A stretch of 64,000 nt of DNA from Sycon ciliatum (GCF_964019385.1 NC_088645.1:27780834-27844833), one strand, 5' to 3'; positions 52,990 to 63,890 are shown, numbered from the stretch's first letter. Numbers and translations: made by a program. The notes: generated by a model from the sequence alone, not told the origin.

Positions 52990-53516
52990 AAACAAAATGA
53001 ACACAACACATTGCCCTTGTCTCAATGCAAGTTAGTATTGCTGTATTTTATAAGATCCTGATGAACAACTCTTTTCAAGGGCAGCTCCACCAGCAGTACT
53101 TTAAGGGACTGTGCTACTGTTCCAGTTTGCATGTTATTTTGTTTACTGTACTCCATTATGAATTTATGTTCAGTATCTAATGGCATAAATCCCGTCATAA
53201 ACTTAAACTTTAGAGATATTCATATACTAGTAAACTGAAGAGCAGTATTTTCCAGTTATGCCAGGGTCGCCCGTAATGTTTGGGAAAATTCCGTCCTGAT
53301 GCAAAAACAGCGGGTGGCTGGTCAGGAACGCGGGCGGAATATTATTTTTTTCGCATTTATTCTAACACCTGGTGCACTATGTTGAGTAGTGTAGGATGGA
53401 TTGTTGCAAATAGCAGTCTTTCACTATGACGTAGAACACGCATGGGCAGTAGATCAACTGACCAACTTGTACCCCACACACAGACGTGAGATCTTACTTT
53501 TATATACCGTATTTTT
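52990..53516. other. No recognised feature
   Basis: AT-rich sequence without repeats or frames of note. Confidence 0.4.
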
Positions 53517-54755
53517 CCGGTTGTAAGTCGACCTTTTACGACTTAAAATAGACGGAGAAAGGGTGGGGGTAGACTTATAACGGGGATTCGACTTATAACC
53601 GGGAACTATCTGTATCTTACAAAAAATGATCTGCACTGCATGCACAAGTGCACCATGTGTACACATTGTTGCCAGTTTATTGGCATTTTTTTTCAAGGAT
53701 TGGTACGTTATACCCTCCATTACCAACCACACAACAAGCCGACCTGTTTGGGAGCTATTACGCGTTGTATTACCAGGAGATAGGCAACAATTGCCGCATA
53801 CAGTAATGCAATATTCTGGTCCAATGCCAGAGCTAGTATTGCAAGCACCGCTGTGCGTTAGTATGGCCAATGCCGACACTAACTGGGGCAACAATCGCCC
53901 GGCGAGAATTCAAACGTGTCAATACACGAGCATGCATTAGGGATGCACTTGTGGGCGAATGTAGGCGCACTTGGCTCAATGCCGGCCTGACCCACGATCC
54001 CTACTGTTGAATTCAGATGTGTCAATACACGAGCATGCAGTAGGGATGCACTTGTGGGCGAACGTAGGCGCACTTGGCTCAATGCCGGCCTGACCCACGA
54101 TCCCTACTGTTGAATTCAGATGTGTCAATACACGAGCATGCAGTAGGGATGCACTTGTGGGCGAATGTAGGCGCACTTGGCTCAATGCCGGCCTGACCCA
54201 CGATCCCTACTGTTCTCCCTTACGGGATGGCTTAAATGATGCACTTGCGAGCTATTATAGGCGCACTTGGCTCAATGCCGGCCTGACTCACGATCCTTAC
54301 TGTTCTCCCTTTCGGGATGGTTTCGAATGGAATGCTAGTGAGAGATGATGGGGTGGGTGGTGGTGATCAGAAACTGGCTGCGATTGTCAAACAATTTTAC
54401 CGTCAGCACAGCAAAGCGAAGAGCAAGAAACAACAGCATGGCAAATTGGAGTAATGCGCATGCTCCGCACAGTCCCGTGCGGAAACGCGGGAATTCGAAG
54501 TGCATGCATGTTATGCATGTACAAGTGTTGCTTATGGCAAGGATGTTGGTGTGTTGCTAACTCCACTGACCGTGCCATGCACGGAAACTTATAATTAAGT
54601 AATGTTGACATGTTGACATGATTTTTTGATGTGTTAGTAGCAGGAGGTGGTTTGTAGTGCTTCTTTGGGTGAACACTTTAAAACGCAGAATTGAGACCTC
54701 CGGATACGGGGGTCCACCTATAACCGGGGTCGACTTACAACCCGTAAAAATAAGG
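53517..54755. mobile_element. TA-type element, TIR CCGTATTTTTCCGGTTGTAA
   Basis: 1.24 kb, TIR similarity of about 30 bp through GTAAGTCGACC, TA at both ends. Repeated GACTTATAACCGGG-type words follow the left TIR. This end type is widespread in animal genomes as noncoding mariner-like repeats. It contains the array at 53905-54330. Confidence 0.75.
53905..54330. repeat. 103-bp tandem array
   Basis: Three units start (T)TGAATTCA.A.GTGTCAATA and end ACGATCCCTACTG. Two shorter variants follow with TTCTCCCTT.CGGGATGG. The first-unit junction AGAATTCAAACG is diverged. Confidence 0.9.
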
Positions 54756-55372
54756 TACTTAAATGGACGCAGTTCGTTTAAAATTTTCTAATTGGTACAA
54801 GAACGGGGGAAATAGGAACAAGTAATGGGAAAGAGAGGAGGGGGCAGTGGGTCATACACAACTTTGCATAAGGACGGATTTTTAAGGTAGCTCAATTGGA
54901 TGTCACAAACTGGTCTTCTCAGCATCCTTCTGTGCAGATCATGAGTGGAGACATTATTACTTTCTGCGGCTCATGGGTTCGAGCCCGTCATGAGCGACTT
55001 TTTCTTCTTCTTTTTCCATGTTTTTTGGAATGACATACCACATTTCCGAATTGAAAGGAGGTTCTACAGCAGGAATTTGCCCAAATACCCCCTATAGCCT
55101 CTTTCCTCCTGAGTAAGGGTGTGACTTGACACGCAATAAGCTGCAAAACAGCGACATTATTGTTATTTCACCATGCTCACAATGACTTTTATGCGAACAC
55201 AAATTGGGGAAGCTATGGAAGATTGCAGCAGGTGATAGTTCTGAAATTTGTTGTACAAAGTAGGCCCTATGGACAAAATCACACAACATGTCCTTAAAAT
55301 CTCATAATCTGATATTTTTTATAGCGGCATACGGTAAAAAAATTCACGGTTCACGTGAGGCTTGGCTGGACG
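54756..55372. other. No recognised gene; B-box-like motif
   Basis: ATGGGTTCGAGCCCGTCATG at 54974-54993 resembles a tRNA T arm; no complete tRNA fold. Confidence 0.35.
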
Positions 55373-55373
55373 C

Positions 55374-55673
55374 CTAGTTGTTCGCATCCGCAGGAATGCC
55401 ACCACCCTCAAGGATCAAAGCAGGAACACCACCACCCTCAAGGATCAAGGCAGGAACACCACCACCCTCTAGGATCAAGGCACAGATGCAGCTCATAAAG
55501 CGATAGGAGGTAAGTAGATCAGAGCGACCCACAATGTGGTCAAAGACAAAAATTCCATTCACTGCATCCATGTTTCCCTCGTGCCAGGCCACGAGTTCCC
55601 AATTAACTGTGGGCCGCAGCACGGAATGAGGCAAAATTTCCTTGTCAGTTTTGTGCGATTTTGTAGCACTCGA
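55374..55673 (-). CDS. Unrecognised exon with three ALILEGGGVP repeats
   Basis: The minus frame reads KSHKTDKEILPHSVLRPTVN, WELVAWHEGNMDAVNGIFVF, DHIVGRSDLLTSYRFMSCIC, then three 30-bp repeats encoding ALILEGGG(V/I)P, and ADANN before a stop. The first 70 residues look like folded protein. I do not recognise the family. An acceptor is not obvious; it could also be a transposon-derived frame. Confidence 0.35.
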   Translation of the reverse strand, partial: SSATKSHKTDKEILPHSVLRPTVNWELVAWHEGNMDAVNGIFVFDHIVGRSDLLTSYRFMSCICALILEGGGVPALILEGGGVPALILEGGGIPADANN

Positions 55674-55983
55674 TGACTATATTTGATTTAATTTATTTTA
55701 ATCATAACTCGTAACATTTTCTCCTTTGTTTTTATCCATGATTACTTTAACTCAACATCCGAGTTCAAATCGATTAGCTAGATGCACCTTATTATCTAAT
55801 TATTTCACTTTTTTTACTAGTTCCTTCCCATTTTCGTACATTTTCTTTTTCAGTTCCTCCATTGTTCGTCATCTTTCTGTTCCCTATTCAATGAAAAATC
55901 CGTCATTTATGAACGACCCAAAGACCACATTCTATGATTCATGATTCAGATGACGTAGACTAAAAAACATCACCGCGTCATTG
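55674..55983. other. AT-rich, no feature
   Basis: TTT/ATT-rich sequence without repeats. Confidence 0.4.
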
Positions 55984-55990
55984 GTTTTAT

Positions 55991-56278
55991 CAAGAGTACA
56001 TAACCCCCCAGAGTGTGCAACGCCTGATCCAGCTCTGCATTAAGTCTTGGTCGATCGTAATTGGATCTTCTGATGTCATGCGTGCACTCCATACCAGCGC
56101 AAGGCCGGTCTCGAGGCAAGGCACCATTGTTTTTAATCCAAGAGTACCCGTGACTCCCCGGGTTCCGCTCAGATGCCTAGTGTACGGTATTATGACGCAA
56201 AGATCCGATTACGCTCGACCAAGACCCTATGCAGAGCTGGACCAGGCGTTGAACACTCTGGGGGGTTATGTACTCTTA
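55991..56278. mobile_element. 7-bp-TSD MITE, copy 3 (subtype with long TIR)
   Basis: 288 bp; TIR CAAGAGTACATAACCCCCCA continuing for about 78 bp with few mismatches; flanked by GTTTTAT (55984-55990, 56279-56285). The interior differs from copies 1 and 2. Confidence 0.85.
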
Positions 56279-56597
56279 GTTTTATGCAATATGGATGCAC
56301 ACACACACACTCTGGTTTATGCATTCTTGCTGTTGCCTGTTGGCTTGTCAAATCTATACTAGTGCAAACTAACAGCATGACAGCGCATAGGAGTTTTCGG
56401 ATCATTCTGCAAAGCAGATTATTACTAAAGTTATCTGAAATGATAAAGGTACACAGTTCCCTTATCAGTTCAGAAAACTTTTGTAATGGCCTGATCATCA
56501 ACATAGTCCGGGAGCAAAGTTCAAAAAAGTTCTTCTAAATGGGACTTTGCTCGCACCTGTAAGAGGGGACACTTTGGAAGGTTCTGTGTGCGTGCGT

Positions 56598-56609
56598 GTG
56601 CACTGGCTC

Positions 56610-56648
<39 letters not shown>

Positions 56649-56759
56649 CGTGTGCGCTGGCTCATATGTGTGTGTGTGTGTGCGTGTGTGTGTGTGTGTG
56701 TGCATGTGTGTGTATGTGCATGCGCACCCTGGCTCGCGTGGGCACGCTCGTGTGTGTGT

Positions 56760-56802
<43 letters not shown>

Positions 56803-56828
56803 CCCCTCTGGAAGCGCTGTACATACTC

Positions 56829-56867
<39 letters not shown>

Positions 56868-57063
56868 TCGCCAGTTTCGGAGGCGACAGGACCTGGAGCG
56901 CCATTTGAAGCACTGCCTACCTCTCCCCTAACCTCTCTGACAGTACCTCCCTTTGGGGAGCGGCGTGGCCATTTCTGGCAGCTGTCAATAGTAGTAGTAG
57001 TAGTGTGTGCGTGTGTGTGTATGTATGCGTGTGTGTGTGTGTGTGCGCGCGCGCGTGTGCGTG
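56598..57063. repeat. (TG)n tracts
   Basis: Five tracts of (TG)n with CG/CA interruptions between 56610 and 56865, and one at 57003-57062. GGAAGCGCTGTACATAC recurs after two of them (56810, 57074), so the region contains a duplicated unit. Confidence 0.9.
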
Positions 57064-57337
57064 CCCTCTCTGGAAGCGCTGTACATACGCAGTTTGAAGC
57101 AAGAGCTATGTCGACAAAAGAAGCATATCAAAGTGCTGTGTCTGTTCAAGTCGCAAGAGGACTGATAACTTCATCCCGTGTTCATTCTGGTACTGCAATC
57201 CCTTCATGTGTGGTTTGCCACAATTCTCCACCGCTCCATACGTTCTTGTGGTAGTGTGAACTTGAGCTGGGTAAGAATGTCCTTGCTGATTCTGCACCCC
57301 AAGTGTAAATTCTGGCTTCATTTTCTTTATCGCTCAC

Positions 57338-57446
57338 TTTCTTTTTCTTTTTCTTTTTCTCTTTCTCTCTCTGTCTGTCCATCTGTTCATCTGTATTTCT
57401 GTCTGTATGTCTGTCTCTCTCTCTCTGTCTCTTTCTCCTTTGTCTG
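57338..57446. repeat. (CTTT)n / (CTGT)n / (CT)n microsatellite
   Basis: Pyrimidine-rich tract on the plus strand. Confidence 0.9.
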
Positions 57447-57459
57447 CCGGTATATATGA

Positions 57460-58089
57460 GCATACCCACTATCTCTAGATAAATACAATTACAAATAACC
57501 GACGTAGAGTGGCAAATGGGGTGCATTATTCCCTGCCCCGACTACTTCTGATGAAGCAGTCTGCAACCTTATTACAGTATACATGGAAAACAAATGCTGC
57601 ATGAACTGATCACATGTACTCTGTCATAAACTCATGGGTTTTCTTACCTCCAGTTGGAGTCATTAAGCATTCATTTCTGTCATAGAAATATGTTTCCTAC
57701 AGAACATATTGATCAAGTACACAGAAAATGACAAAACTGGAACTGAATAAAACTGGAAGAGACATACTCAACTATAGCAGCAGAATAATGGCATGCGAGT
57801 AACACAATTATCTGAAAACTCCAATACATGTATAGCACAATAGTAATGACATGGAGCGATACGGTGGTTAAAGCACACCTGGCGGTAAACACATTCAAGC
57901 CTACACAACGCTCTCTAAGCTGAAAACTTGTAAAAAGGTATGAGAGTATGGCGATATAGATGTGTACCTGCAGGCACGACAGAGGCTTCAATTCCCGTAG
58001 CTATGGAGAAGACGTTACTTCAGTAACGTCTGGCCCTAGCCGAGGTCCACACAGCTTTAATTTGGTGTTTGTTTGTTTGTGTGTTTGTG
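57460..58089. other. No recognised gene
   Basis: No frame or repeat assigned, apart from a short inverted ACGTTACTTCAGTAACGT palindrome at 58011-58028. Confidence 0.4.
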
Positions 58090-58650
58090 TCACGCCTGGC
58101 GCTCTCCCGTATCTGTCCCGTACCGTACCGTACCATCAAACACAGCTGGCCACATACAGCTGGCCGCAATATTCAAATAGGGCTTTCAAACGCAAGATCA
58201 TAACGTGAAGCAACTTGGAAGAATGAGTATGGATGCGAAGTCTATGGGGGAATGCATGTAGCGCGATAGTGCAGGTTCGAATCCCAGGTTATGCATAAAA
58301 AATAGGAGAATTGAAAAATTTATAACATCCCTATGCTTTTTTTGCCTAGGTCATCAAGGCGGTAGACGGTGTCGTATTACCCTCGACTGTACCTGTCCCG
58401 TACCTGTCCCGTACCGTACCGTGCCATCAAAGACGGCTGGCCACAATGCATATTCAAATAGGGCTTTCAAATTCAAGATCATAACGTGAACCAACTTGGA
58501 AGAATTAGTATGCATGCGAAATGTATCGGGGATGCATGCAGAGCTATAGTGCGGGTTCGAATCCCAGGTCATGTCTTAAAAAAAAGGAAACATTTATATG
58601 AATTTATAAGATCCGTATGCTTTTTTTGTCTAGGTCATCAAGGCAAAAAA
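58090..58650. repeat. Two diverged tandem units of about 280 bp with B boxes
   Basis: Units share CTGTCCCGTACCGTACCGT, CATCAAA.AC.GCTGGCCAC, ATTCAAATAGGGCTTTCAAA, ACTTGGAAGAAT, GGTTCGAATCCCAGGT and ATGCTTTTTTTG.CTAGGTC. The B box GGTTCGAATCC suggests a tRNA-derived SINE; no clear A box. Confidence 0.7.
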
Positions 58651-58717
58651 GCATAGCGTAGGGCCGTGAGCTTCCAAGCTCTCTCGTTTCTTAATTATTT
58701 ATCATTGACTCTCAGAG

Positions 58718-58895
58718 GCAGGGGCACTATTCAAGACAGGGGCACTATTCGAGACAGGGGCACTATTCGAGACAGGGGCACTATTCGAGACAGGGGCACA
58801 ATTCGAGACAGAGGCACAATTCAAGACTGGGGCACAATTCGAGACAGAGGCACTATTCGAGACAGGGGAACAATTCGAGACAGGAGCACGATTTC
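58718..58895. repeat. 18-bp minisatellite, about 10 units
   Basis: Unit GGGGCACTATTCGAGACA. Being a multiple of three, it encodes RGTIRD repeats in one plus frame; coding is unlikely. Confidence 0.9.
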
Positions 58896-59122
58896 AGAGG
58901 TCACTCTTCGAGAGAGGGCTCTAAACAAAATTCGGCTAAGAAGGTGGGTGATGCGTGCAGATATGTTCCCACCATCGCAGATTCAGCAGTGCCGCCTGCA
59001 CAACAGACCACCGACCCTGCCCAAATCTCATAGGTGATATTTACTGCTGCAAGGGTTAACCTTTATCCTCCCAACGTTCCCATGCTATAGAGACATAGTG
59101 AAGTAATGCAACTTGAACTTAC

Positions 59123-59258
59123 CCAAATCCAGGAGACTGTTTCTTCACAAGAGTGAAGACAATGCCTCCAATCAATGCGACCAGCAACAAGGTGCCTATT
59201 ACTAGGCCTGCCACTTGACCACCGGTTAAACTTGACTTTCCATTAGGAATATCCACTT
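59123..59258 (-). CDS. Exon encoding a transmembrane segment
   Basis: On the minus strand an exon (AG before 59258, donor GG|GTAAGT at 59123/59122) encodes VDIPNGKSSLTGGQ, then VAGLVIGTLLLVALIGGIVF and TLVKKQSPGF. This is a single membrane helix of about 20 residues with GG/AG small-residue motifs, followed by a basic KK stop-transfer. It fits a type I receptor or adhesion protein exon. Other exons were not found; the CA microsatellite lies in the preceding intron. Confidence 0.55.
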
Positions 59259-59298
59259 CTCCAGTCAAACAAAGTCAAATGAAGGACACCACACCAGA

Positions 59299-59302
<4 letters not shown>

Positions 59303-59371
<69 letters not shown>

Positions 59372-59432
59372 AACATACCAGCGCGCATACACACATGCAC
59401 ACACATACACACACGCACACACACAAACACAT

Positions 59433-59502
<70 letters not shown>
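59303..59502. repeat. (CA)n microsatellites
   Basis: Two long (CA)n tracts (59306-59368, 59439-59494) with interrupted repeats between. Confidence 0.95.
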
Positions 59503-59827
59503 ATATGCATGGACACAAATCAACATGCCTGGGTGAATACAAATTACGCAAACCCTTCTGCACATGGTCATTTCCAAAACTGCAACAGATTGACATCAAA
59601 GGCAGGAGTGGGAGTATGTACTCTTGCAATTAGCATACCAATTTTCAGCTGACTTGTCGTATGGGTCATAAGTTAAGTAGTGCAGGAATAACGAGTGCTT
59701 GCCTATCATACTCTTTGAAAAACGAAACAATTACAAGAAGGTGCGCATGATGTCACCGACCACCAGCAACATGCACAGCCTCATGGTGGCTGTCTTTCTC
59801 ACCGTCATGAAAATCATAGACACAATA

Positions 59828-59999
59828 GAGTACAGAACAACAAGGATAGTCAAGGGTTGTTTGCTGCTACTTCAAGTTTCACACTCTCGCAATCATCAGG
59901 TAACAGAGGGGAGGGGGGGGGGGCTGATGCTCGTGAGAGCATGAAACTTGAAGTAGCAACAAACAAGCCTTGATTGTCCTTGTTGTTCTGTATTTCGCT
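59828..59999. repeat. Foldback hairpin, arms about 75 bp
   Basis: Arms TACAGAACAACAAGGA...TTGCTGCTACTTCAAGTTTC and complement; G-rich loop (59900-59919). Confidence 0.85.
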
Positions 60000-60065
60000 C
60001 TGCCTCCGCGGTGTTGGGTACATCCTTCGCTGACACAGTACAGTAAAAAGAAGATTTTGTAGAAT

Positions 60066-60210
60066 CTTGCACTTGAAAAACCGCCCTTCCGGCAACAGGC
60101 TCTCAGCTGTACAAAATAAATAACTTTTCAGCGCGAAATATTGGCAAAGTTATTTATTTGGTGCAGCTGAGAGCCTGTTGCCGGATTGGCGGTGTTTTCA
60201 AGTGCAAGAA
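60066..60210. repeat. Foldback hairpin, arms about 63 bp
   Basis: Arms CTTGCACTTGAAAA.ACCGCC to AATAAATAACTTT and complement; loop of about 20 bp. Confidence 0.9.
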
Positions 60211-60301
60211 ATACGCTGCAATGGAGTTTGGGAATTCTGAAGAAACGTTTTGTAGAATCTGGCCATTCATTACGTATAAAGTTGTTGTTGTTGATACACA
60301 A

Positions 60302-60502
60302 TCACTTCTTCTCATTGCCTCTGCCTCCACCGGGCCCTAAAGCACCACCGTCCTGCTCGCCATCATCATCATCATCATCACCATCATCATCCTCATCATC
60401 ATTACCACCTTCACCTGTCAAGCTCAACTCTCCTAGTACATGTAACAGATCACCTGGGTTTTCATCGTCGCTGCACACTCCGCTTCTATACTCCTCTTCC
60501 CG
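60302..60502 (-). CDS. Putative acidic terminal exon
   Basis: The minus frame after TTGCATGACAG encodes REEEYRSGVCSDDENPGDLL, HVLGELSLTGEGG, a 15-residue D/E tract and a Gly-rich tail GGGRGNEKK, then a stop. The tract is a CAT trinucleotide repeat on +, so coding may be fortuitous; the acceptor is weak. Confidence 0.3.
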   Translation of the reverse strand, partial: REEEYRSGVCSDDENPGDLLHVLGELSLTGEGGNDDEDDDGDDDDDDGEQDGGALGPGGGRGNEKK

Positions 60503-60599
60503 CTGTCATGCAAGTTGTAGTTTTATCATTTCCATCAGTCAGGAATTACATTGATAATTGTGGCAAGATATCGTTCAGAAAACTTTCAATTGTTGCTAT

Positions 60600-61029
60600 A
60601 CTTGTGATATGAGTGCTCACATAGTTTATTTCATTACTGGTGAGTGCGTATTATGTGACCCTGTTTTATGCAAGCAAAATGAAAATGTTGTAACACTCAC
60701 ACTTTTCAAATAATACGCACTCACCAGTTTTGTCCATACTGCTACCATTCTCAGATACACTGCAAAGGGTCACACTACACGCGTTATGCATAACCGCTAG
60801 CTGTCCTGCATTCTCACGCTTCTTTTCATATTACTCTAGCTGTAAAACTGGTTGTTTTAGTGATTCTTACTATGTGACGATGTTCCACTGATGATAGTCA
60901 CACGAAAACGTTCTGGAATTGTTTCATTTTAATTGTTTATACATGGTTATGAGTGCACAATTGATATTTTTCATTGCTATTCTGCTAAAGTTTTCAGTTT
61001 TCTAGTATGGTCAACAAAGTAACAAGTTA
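60600..61029. other. No gene; 18-bp inverted repeats
   Basis: ACTGGTGAGTGCGTATTA (60636-60653) and its complement (60712-60729) could form a hairpin with a 58-bp loop. Confidence 0.45.
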
Positions 61030-61353
61030 AGGCCGATTCACAATACAACTTTCTGCGACGCGACACGCGATTTGCGACAGTTGCGACAAGAAACTGCCTG
61101 TCCCGAGCTGTCGCAAGCTGTCGCAATGCACCTGTCGCAGAAGTTGAAGAAAATTCAACTTTTGCGACATGCGACACGCGACATACACAAATGGAGTACA
61201 GTCCCGACCCTGGGTGCACGTTCAGTGCACGTGCATAGTATTACTTGTGCGCATGAGGCCGTCGCAAACATGAAGAATATTGTGAACCGTGTGTCGCTGC
61301 CGCAGCTCGTCGCATATGTCGCAAGTCGCATGTCGCGTCGCAGAAAGTTGTAT
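61030..61353. mobile_element. Harbinger-like MITE, right tip lost
   Basis: Left end AGGCCGATTCACAATACAAC after TTA; right end CGACGCGACATGCG-type complement ending at GTTGTAT. The last 13 bases of the right TIR are missing where the satellite begins. Same style as 13234-13647. Confidence 0.75.
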
Positions 61354-61354
61354 T

Positions 61355-62264
61355 AGATGACATGGAGTTAAATATGATTTTACTCTCATCATCAGTGGAT
61401 AATTAGATGACATGGAGTTAAATATTATTTTACTCTCATCATCAGTGGATAATTAGATGACATGGAGTTAAATATTATTTTACTCTCATCATCAGTGGAT
61501 AATTAGATGACATGGAGTTAAATATTATTTTACTCTCATCATCAGTGGATAATTAGATGACGTGGAGTTAAATATTATTTTACTCTCATCATCAGTGGAT
61601 AATTAGATGACGTAGAGTTAAATATTATTTTACTCTCTTCATCAGTGGATAATTAGATGACAAAGAGTTAAATATTATTTTACTCTCATCATCAGTGGAT
61701 AATTAGATGACATGGAGTTAAATATTATTTTACTCTCATCATCAGTGGATAATTAGATGACATGGAGTTAAATATTATTTTACTCTCATCATCAGTAGAT
61801 AATTAGATGACGTGGAGTTAAATATTATTTTACTCTCATCATCAGTGGATAATTAGATGACGTAGAGTTAAATATTATTTTACTCTCTTCATCAGTGGAT
61901 AATTAGATGACAAAGAGTTAAATATTATTTTACTCTCATCATCAGTGGATAATAAGATGACATGGAGTTAAATATTATTTTACTCTCATCATCAGTGGAT
62001 AATTAGATGACGTGGAGTTAAATATTATTTTACTCTCATCATCAGTGGATAATTAGATGACGTGGAGTTAAATATTATTTTACTCTCATCATCAGTGGAT
62101 AGTTAGATGACAAAGAGTTAAATATTATTTTACTCTCATCATCAGTGGATAATTAGATGACGTGGAGTTAAATATTATTTTATTCTCATCATCGGTGGAT
62201 AATTAGATGACATGGAGTTAAATATTATTTTACTCTCATCATCAGTGGGTAATTAGATGACGTG
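61355..62264. repeat. 50-bp satellite, about 18 units
   Basis: Unit AGATGACATGGAGTTAAATA, TTATTTTACT, CTCATCATCAGTGGATAATT. Variants (CATGG, CGTGG, CGTAG with CTCTTC, CAAAG) occur in the same order twice, giving a 250-bp higher-order unit. Confidence 0.95.
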
Positions 62265-63333
62265 GAGGAGTTTCTACGGATCTTTTGTACGTCGTTTTCG
62301 AGCAGTGAAATGTTCCGGAGTACGGAACTTGTGTGTTTGCTGTCATTGCCAAGGTTACGATCGCAAACACGCCACATTTCCGCGCTATGCTTTGTTATTA
62401 TGAACATTTGAACCGAAATTAAAACCTCCCGCGGAAAATCGATGTTTCTCGTGCCAAATTTGGATGCGAAAATCTTTCTGCACCCGATGACGCAAAATCT
62501 CCATACGAAACATGGTTCGTATGAAAGCCAGTCCGCACGGATTCTCTGCGCCAAAAATCGTATGGAGCACGCCTCGAAAAAATCCGTAGCGCCCATACGG
62601 ATTTTGGCACGGAAAATCGTACCCCGGAATCTCTCTAATATGGAACTAAAGTGACCTTCGCTGTTCCTGAGCGAGACACCAAACGTACTGTTCAAAGGAG
62701 GAGTCAAAAGGCGGAGTCAACTGAACAATGGAGTAAAAAGGAAAAACAGAGAGAATCAACAAGGAATATGACGATGAACTGGATGATGAGATGGACAGGA
62801 GGTGATGCGGACGGTCATGATGAGATTGGCGACGACGGCAGCGTTGGGACGGAGGAGCTGGAGGAAGATGGTGATAATCAGAAGTCTGTGTTTCACCGTA
62901 CTTTGTCGCGCACGATATGCTCGACAATTTCGGGTGCTTGAAGCTGTGTGTATTCGTCTGTATAAGCCAGTTCTGTGTAGGCATAAGAAGCATGTAGTAG
63001 CACTAAAGTTATTATTCGTAAGTTCGCACATTGCTTATTTTTGTGTTACCGTATATGGCTCATAACTATTATCTCAAGTCGTTGTTCACGCTCCTTTTTT
63101 TGAGCCCTTTTTTGTAAAATTGTATCACTCCAAAAATCATTTTTCCTCTGCTGTAGGAATTATTCTTTAGTCACGAAAATCCACTGAAGAGAGAGACAAG
63201 AAAATCGATTTTGATTAAACCTCTTTTAGACTTCTTTGCTGTGTGGCATGACCGTGGAACTAATATTATTCATTGCAATCATTAAATTATTGTCTCCTCG
63301 TCGCTTAATTATAATAATAATTATAATAATTAT
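62265..63333. other. No recognised gene
   Basis: 62270-62650 has CATACGGATTTT and CACGGAAAATCGTA words like the MITE at 51464, possibly a worn relative. The rest is unassigned. Confidence 0.35.
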
Positions 63334-63699
63334 TAGGGTTGAAACGATTATACCGAGTACTCGTATGATAACTCTAACGATCGAGCAATCGTTTAGATTA
63401 CCGATTACGATTATTTTGCGTTTTTTAAATTTGTGTCCAGAAAGTACTGTAAACCCTCGTTTTGTGAAGTTTGAACCAGTTTCCGCTGGGAGTATGCAGT
63501 TGCCAGGGGTATGGTTCATGTTCTGAGGTTAAATTGACTTCAAAACTGCCATGTTTCGGAACTACCCTTTCACTAATGCAGATTTTTTTGGTATTATGAA
63601 GGCATAGTTTGTGGAAACAGAGTAATGTTTGCACAGAATGATGACTCTGATTATAATCGAGTACTGGATACGTGAAAATCCATGATCGTTTCAGCCCTA
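63334..63699. mobile_element. hAT MITE, TIR TAGGGTTGAAACGAT
   Basis: 366 bp; ends TAGGGTTGAAACGAT and ATCGTTTCAGCCCTA; 8-bp TSD ATAATTAT on both sides (63326-63333, 63700-63707). GATTACGATTATTTTG and ATCGAGTA motifs are typical of animal hAT MITEs. Confidence 0.85.
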
Positions 63700-63715
63700 A
63701 TAATTATTAATTATA

Positions 63716-63890
63716 CAAAAGACAAAGACCAAGGAACTACAAGTTACGCTATACTGTCCACTAACACCACCAGTTACTAAAGAATCAGCTCATGCGATAC
63801 CATTGCACGACACTGGCCGACAGTACTGACGTTCTACAACTAACTGGCTAACAGCTCTAGCACATCTTGGATCCACACTCCAACAGCCTC
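63716..63890 (-). repeat. Inverted copy of 12250-12420
   Basis: Complement of GGCTGTTGGAGTGTG...CTTGGTCTTT in the Tigger-like element, diverged in the middle. Confidence 0.75.

Noticed and set aside
56547..57254. 235-aa frame rich in CVCVCV and its antisense HTHTHT frame
   Set aside because: Translation of (TG)n tracts; no domain.
59243..59629. Long CVCVCV / HTHTHT frames
   Set aside because: Translation of (CA)n tracts.
61355..62264. CRISPR-like array
   Set aside because: Pure head-to-tail 50-bp satellite, no spacers.
62225..62707. 160-aa minus frame across the satellite edge
   Set aside because: Runs from satellite into MITE-like words; no domain and no reason to expect coding.
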